A stretch of DNA of 10,056 nt. It comes from Pseudomonadota bacterium. GTDB lineage: Bacteria > Pseudomonadota > Gammaproteobacteria > Burkholderiales > Burkholderiaceae. Within the stretch, counting starts at the first letter, position 1. Each line of letters starts with the position of its first letter. The notes under the pieces are model-generated. The model was given only the letters and a program-made list of their open reading frames with translations, was not told where the DNA came from and did not search any database. The position numbers and the translations under genes were made by a program. The stretch lies in assembly GCA_023441105.1 (NCBI GenBank), contig JAEZQX010000528.1:1-10056 (forward strand), given 5' to 3'. This document shows positions 6,720 to 10,056 of this stretch, one piece after another.

Positions 6720-7745
6720 GTGGCCGTGCAAGCCCAGGCGCAGCGGTTGGCCGACCGGATCGCGCTGCGCCTGGCCCATCAGGCCGGTCCGCGCAGCGGC
6801 GACTACACGCTCGACCGGCGGCGCATCTACATCCTGCCGTCGCGCGCCGGGCTGCTGTTCGCCGGCGCGATGGCGACCATGCTGCTCGCCACCATCAACT
6901 ATTCCCTCGCGCTCGGCTACGTGCTCACCTTCGTGCTGGTGTCGGTGGGGCTGGTCTCGATGCTGCACACCTATCGCAACCTGTCGGGCCTGGTGCTGCG
7001 CCCGGGCCGCGGCGATCCGGTGCATGCCGGACAGCTCGCCGAGCTGAGCATGACGCTGGTGAACCGGTCGCGCCAGCCGCGCTACGCGCTGCAGGTGGAG
7101 GTGCCGGGCAACCAGGACTCGCCGATCCACGATGTCGGCGCCAGCGCCGAGAAGATCGCCACGGTAGCGCTGCAGACCCGGCAGCGCGGCTGGATGCCGG
7201 CGCCGCGCTTCACCTTGTCGACCACCTTTCCGCTCGGCCTGTGGCGCGCCTGGACCTACTGGCAGCCGGCGTCACGCATCCTGGTGCATCCCTGGCCCGA
7301 AAGCCCGCCGGCGCCGCTGCCCGCGTCGGACCTCGCCGATGGCGAAATGCAGGACCGCAACCGCGGCGACGACGACTTCAGCGCCATCCGCCCGTACCGC
7401 GAAGGGGATTCGCTGCGCCGGCTGGCCTGGAAGGTCATGGCCCGCAGCAGCAGCGACGATCCGCTCACCAAGTCGTTCGAAGGCGGCAGCGGCGGCGAGC
7501 TCCTGCTCGACTGGCGCAACCTGCCGCCGTCACTCGATGTCGAGGCGCGACTGTCGCGACTGACGCGCTGGGTGATGCAGGCGGAAGCCGGCGGCCAGCG
7601 CTTCGGCCTGATCCTGCCGGGGCGCGAGATCGATGCCGACGGCGGGCCGGCGCACCGCGCCGCCTGCCTCGAGGCGCTGGCGACCTTCGCGCCGCCCCGG
7701 TCGGCCGGCGTCCATCCGGCGCCTGGCGTCGACGAGGCACGGTGA
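6720..7745 (+). CDS. DUF58-domain membrane protein
   Basis: A 341-residue protein with two N-terminal membrane helices (about 43-59 and 63-82), then a soluble region ending in the DUF58 domain. The diagnostic segment is D-D-D-F-S-A-I-R-P-Y-R-E-G-D-S-L-R-R (217-234), followed by L-A-W-K and, soon after, F-E-G-G...L-L-L-D-W. DUF58 proteins nearly always lie beside MoxR ATPases and are suspected substrates or partners; their biochemical role is not established. I place the start at the GTG at 6720, 13 bases after the moxR stop and preceded by the purine-rich AGGACGGGG. The reading frame stays open upstream to an ATG at 6606, but that would run inside moxR and add residues unlike the family. A second GTG at 6726 is possible. 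The end overlaps the next gene as GTGA. Confidence 0.9.
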   Translation: MAVQAQAQRLADRIALRLAHQAGPRSGDYTLDRRRIYILPSRAGLLFAGAMATMLLATINYSLALGYVLTFVLVSVGLVSMLHTYRNLSGLVLRPGRGDPVHAGQLAELSMTLVNRSRQPRYALQVEVPGNQDSPIHDVGASAEKIATVALQTRQRGWMPAPRFTLSTTFPLGLWRAWTYWQPASRILVHPWPESPPAPLPASDLADGEMQDRNRGDDDFSAIRPYREGDSLRRLAWKVMARSSSDDPLTKSFEGGSGGELLLDWRNLPPSLDVEARLSRLTRWVMQAEAGGQRFGLILPGREIDADGGPAHRAACLEALATFAPPRSAGVHPAPGVDEAR

Positions 7746-9793
7746 GGCAGCGGCCCGCGCCACCGCCGCGTCGCACGCCGCGGCTCTCGATCCGGGTCCT
7801 CGGCGGTCGCCTCGGCGCCGCCTGGGAGCGCGATCGCCGCGACACGCTGTTCCTGATGGGCGCGGTGCTGCTGTCGGTCATGCCGCAGGTCTTCTACCTG
7901 CCGTTCTGGTGCACGGCCGGCTTCTTCATCCTGTTCAGCTGGCGGCTGGGCCTGGTGTTCAGCGGCCATGCGCTGCCCGGCGCACTCGTCCGGCTGGTCG
8001 CGGCGCTTGCCATCATCGGCGCGGTCTTCGCCCAATATCACACGCTGCTCGGCCGCGAGGCGGGCGTCGCCCTGCTGGTGCTGTTCCTCGGCCTGAAGCT
8101 GATGGAGATGCGGGCGCGGCGCGACCTGTTCGTGGTGATCTTCCTGTGCTGCTTCCTGCTGCTCACCGGCTACTTCCATTCGCAGGGCATCCTGATGGGA
8201 GCGGCCACGATGCTGGCCGTGCTGACCCTGGTGGCGTCGATGCTGACCATGCAGTTCCGCCAGGAGGAGCTGCCGGTGCCGCAGCGACTGCGCTACGCCA
8301 CCGTGCTGCTGCTGCAGGCGGTGCCGGTCGCGGTCGCGCTCTTCGTGCTGTTTCCCCGGCCGAGCGGCCCGCTGTGGGGCTTGCCGGACGATGCCTTCTC
8401 CGGGCGCACCGGACTGTCGGACTCGATGTCGCCGGGCGAGATCGCCGAGCTCGCCGAGTCCGAGGAAGTGGTAATGCGGGTGGATTTCGGCGCCGGCGCC
8501 CCGCCGATCAGCGGCATGTACTGGCGCGGCCCGTCGTTCGGCGAATTCGACGGCCGGGCCTGGCGACCGGCCCGCTATGCGGCGGCGCTGCCGCCGCGCC
8601 CGGAGGTCAGCCTGCCGCGCCATGCCGGCGAGCCGTTGCGCTATACGGCCACCATGGAGCCGACCTCGAGCCGCTGGATCCTCGCGCTCGAAACCGCGAC
8701 CCAGGTGCCGGCGATCGGCGACCGGCGCATCATGATTTCGCCTTCCTTCGAGCTGGTCGCCGGCGTACCGGTGACCGAGCGGATCCGCTACCAGGGCGAA
8801 GCGCGGCTGGACGCCCAGACCGGCCGCAACGAGACGCCGGCGTCGCTGCAGAACTGGCTGCAGCTGCCGACCGGCTACAACCCGCGCACCCTCGAGATGG
8901 CGGCCCGCTGGCGCGCCGACGGCGAGCTCTCGGTGCCGGCGCAGGTGGAGCGCGCGATGGATTGGCTGCGGCGCGATCGCTTCAGCTACACGCTGACGCC
9001 GCCCCTGCTCGGCCGGCATACGGTCGACGAGTTCCTGTTCGATACCAAGAGCGGTTTCTGCGAGCACTTCAGCAGCGCCTTCGTGGTGCTGATGCGCGCG
9101 CTCGGCGTCCCGGCGCGCGTGGTCACCGGCTACCAGGGCGCCGAGCGCAACGAGCTCGACGACTACTGGATCGTGCGCCAGTCGAACGCGCACGCCTGGG
9201 CCGAGGTCTGGTCGCCGGACCAGGGCTGGCTGCGGGTCGATCCGACGGCGGCGGTCGCGCCGGAACGCATCGAGCGCGGACGCACCGCGGCGGCGAGCCG
9301 CCAGGGCAGCGCCCAGGCTCGCTTCGGCGGCCAGGAATGGCTGCGCAGCTGGCGCCTCAATCTCGATGCCCTCACGCATCACTGGAACCAGTGGGTGCTG
9401 TCCTACGACAAGTCGCGCCAGCAATCGCTGCTGGGACGCCTCGGCATCGACATCACCGACTGGCGCGAAGCAGCCGGTGCAATCGCCGGCGTGCTGGGGC
9501 TGCTGCTGGGCGTGGTGGCGCTGGCCACGCTGCGGCCACGCCAGCCGGCCGATCCGGTCGAGCAGCAGTTCGACGAGTTCTGCCAGCGCCTGGCTGCCAT
9601 CGGTGCCGAGCGCCTGCCCCATGAAACGGCGAACCACTACCTGTACCGCATCGACCGGCTGCTCGATCCGGAGCAGAGCGCACTGGCACACGACATCGTC
9701 GCGACCTACAACCGCTTGCGGTACGATCTCGGGTCCAGTCAACGCGACATCCTCGACCACCTCAGGCGGATGGTTCGCTCGTTCAAGCCCTGA
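7742..9793 (+). CDS. tgpA: TgpA-like membrane protein with periplasmic transglutaminase domain
   Basis: A 683-residue inner-membrane protein. A basic N-terminal tail (1-33) is followed by about six hydrophobic helices between 34 and 204 (DUF3488 region). Then comes a large periplasmic part with a transglutaminase-like fold, one more membrane helix (about 577-597), and a cytoplasmic tail resembling DUF4129. The catalytic triad is intact: Cys440 in KSGFCEHFSSAF, His484 in SNAHAWAEVW and Asp500 in WLRVDPTAA. TgpA of Pseudomonas aeruginosa, the best-studied relative, is reported to be needed for viability; its natural substrate is unclear, with envelope or peptidoglycan roles suspected. The start is the GTG at 7742, with GAGG 4 bases upstream and a 4-base GTGA overlap with the DUF58 gene, implying coupled translation. 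The frame is open far upstream, but only as a shadow of the DUF58 gene. Confidence 0.93.
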   Translation: MRQRPAPPPRRTPRLSIRVLGGRLGAAWERDRRDTLFLMGAVLLSVMPQVFYLPFWCTAGFFILFSWRLGLVFSGHALPGALVRLVAALAIIGAVFAQYHTLLGREAGVALLVLFLGLKLMEMRARRDLFVVIFLCCFLLLTGYFHSQGILMGAATMLAVLTLVASMLTMQFRQEELPVPQRLRYATVLLLQAVPVAVALFVLFPRPSGPLWGLPDDAFSGRTGLSDSMSPGEIAELAESEEVVMRVDFGAGAPPISGMYWRGPSFGEFDGRAWRPARYAAALPPRPEVSLPRHAGEPLRYTATMEPTSSRWILALETATQVPAIGDRRIMISPSFELVAGVPVTERIRYQGEARLDAQTGRNETPASLQNWLQLPTGYNPRTLEMAARWRADGELSVPAQVERAMDWLRRDRFSYTLTPPLLGRHTVDEFLFDTKSGFCEHFSSAFVVLMRALGVPARVVTGYQGAERNELDDYWIVRQSNAHAWAEVWSPDQGWLRVDPTAAVAPERIERGRTAAASRQGSAQARFGGQEWLRSWRLNLDALTHHWNQWVLSYDKSRQQSLLGRLGIDITDWREAAGAIAGVLGLLLGVVALATLRPRQPADPVEQQFDEFCQRLAAIGAERLPHETANHYLYRIDRLLDPEQSALAHDIVATYNRLRYDLGSSQRDILDHLRRMVRSFKP

Positions 9794-9795
9794 GG

Positions 9796-9814
9796 CGCCG
9801 CGCGCCGCGCGGCG
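9796..9814 (+). terminator. GC hairpin just after tgpA
   Basis: CGCCGCGC (9796-9803) and GCGCGGCG (9807-9814) form a perfect 8-bp stem with a 3-base loop, two bases after the tgpA stop. It lacks a following T-run, so it may slow or partly end transcription, or protect the 3' end, rather than act as a full intrinsic terminator. Confidence 0.4.
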
Positions 9815-9895
9815 TGGATGGGTTCGCCATGGCCCGCCCCGGATGCCGATGAGGTCCTGTCGCACCGTCCCGTCGGATCTCACGTTGCCATCCAG

Positions 9896-10056
9896 ATGAC
9901 CTACAGAGCCGCTCTCCCCGTCCCACGTCGTGCCGCGGCTTGCGCCGCGCTCGCTGCCGTTTTCGTGCTCGCGGAGTTCCTGCCGGCACCGGTCGCCGCG
10001 CAGGCCGCGCAAGGCGCACCGGCCGCCACGGCGGCGCCGGGCGCCCAGCCGGGGAC
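9896..10056 (+). CDS. Start of an exported protein, cut by the window edge
   Basis: An open frame with no stop runs off the right edge; 53 codons are visible. The translation opens MTYRAALPVPRR, then a hydrophobic stretch of about 17 residues (AAACAALAAVFVLAEFL), then P-A-P-V-A-A before an Ala/Gly/Pro/Gln-rich region. This is a textbook Sec signal peptide with likely cleavage around Ala35 or Ala37. There is no lipobox cysteine in the right place. The start at 9896 places the signal peptide correctly but has no clear ribosome site; an in-frame ATG at 9818 would add 26 residues and is less likely. The mature protein lies outside the window, so its function cannot be stated. Its position 102 bases after tgpA is compatible with an envelope-related role or an independent gene. 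Confidence 0.6.
   Translation, partial: MTYRAALPVPRRAAACAALAAVFVLAEFLPAPVAAQAAQGAPAATAAPGAQPG

Noticed and set aside
5755..7047. 430-residue plus-strand frame starting 28 bases before moxR
   Set aside because: It is in another frame over moxR and the start of the DUF58 gene, with an Arg/Pro/Ala-rich translation. The moxR frame carries all AAA+ motifs.
7241..7741. Upstream extension of the TgpA reading frame
   Set aside because: The frame is open here, but the segment is an out-of-frame shadow of the DUF58 gene. The GTG at 7742 with its ribosome site and stop overlap explains the true start.
7256..9624. Possible frameshift or fusion between the DUF58 gene and TgpA
   Set aside because: Each protein has its own complete domain, a normal length and a start/stop overlap typical of coupled genes. 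Nothing suggests sequence damage.
7256..10012. 918-residue open frame on the minus strand
   Set aside because: It is antisense to the DUF58 gene and tgpA, with Arg/Gln/His/Ala-rich low-complexity translation and no domain. The plus-strand genes have full catalytic motifs.

Overview
The window is GC-rich bacterial chromosome (roughly two thirds or more G+C by eye). It is dense with long, intact genes and has no mobile element, CRISPR array, tRNA or rRNA that I can see. The gene content suggests a proteobacterium, probably a betaproteobacterium: an etfB-etfA-acyl-CoA dehydrogenase cluster, a moxR-DUF58-TgpA transglutaminase cluster, and ETF subunits of the mitochondrial/proteobacterial fatty-acid-oxidation type. 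This lineage call is inference; no rRNA or marker gene is present to fix it.

Left part, all on the minus strand (3-5678): two adjacent lipid/acyl-CoA catabolism units. The first, read from 3675 down to 3, is etfB, etfA and a 601-residue acyl-CoA dehydrogenase. The dehydrogenase would oxidise an acyl-CoA and pass electrons to the EtfAB flavoprotein, and from there to the quinone pool. Its leader has a perfect TATAAT -10 box followed by two exact copies of a 13-bp sequence spaced 20 bp apart, a good candidate operator pair. The second unit, read from 5678 down to 3820, is a crotonase-fold protein of ECHDC3 type, which lacks both classical hydratase glutamates. It overlaps by ATGA a zinc-independent NAD(P)H-dependent medium-chain reductase of the CurA/prostaglandin-reductase type.

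Centre (5679-5782): a 104-bp divergent intergenic region holding a perfect 15-bp palindrome (7-bp arms, 1-bp centre), a second candidate operator.

Right part, plus strand (5783-9793): a tight cluster of a MoxR-type AAA+ ATPase, a membrane-anchored DUF58 protein and a TgpA-like membrane transglutaminase. The last two are coupled by a GTGA overlap. This is a widespread module thought to act at the cell envelope. A short GC hairpin follows tgpA. The window then ends inside a new reading frame starting near 9896, whose first 53 residues look like a secretion signal; its function cannot be read from here.

I found no clearly new multi-gene system. The most interesting signals are the two candidate operators, the crotonase with replaced catalytic residues, and the long spacer between etfB and etfA.
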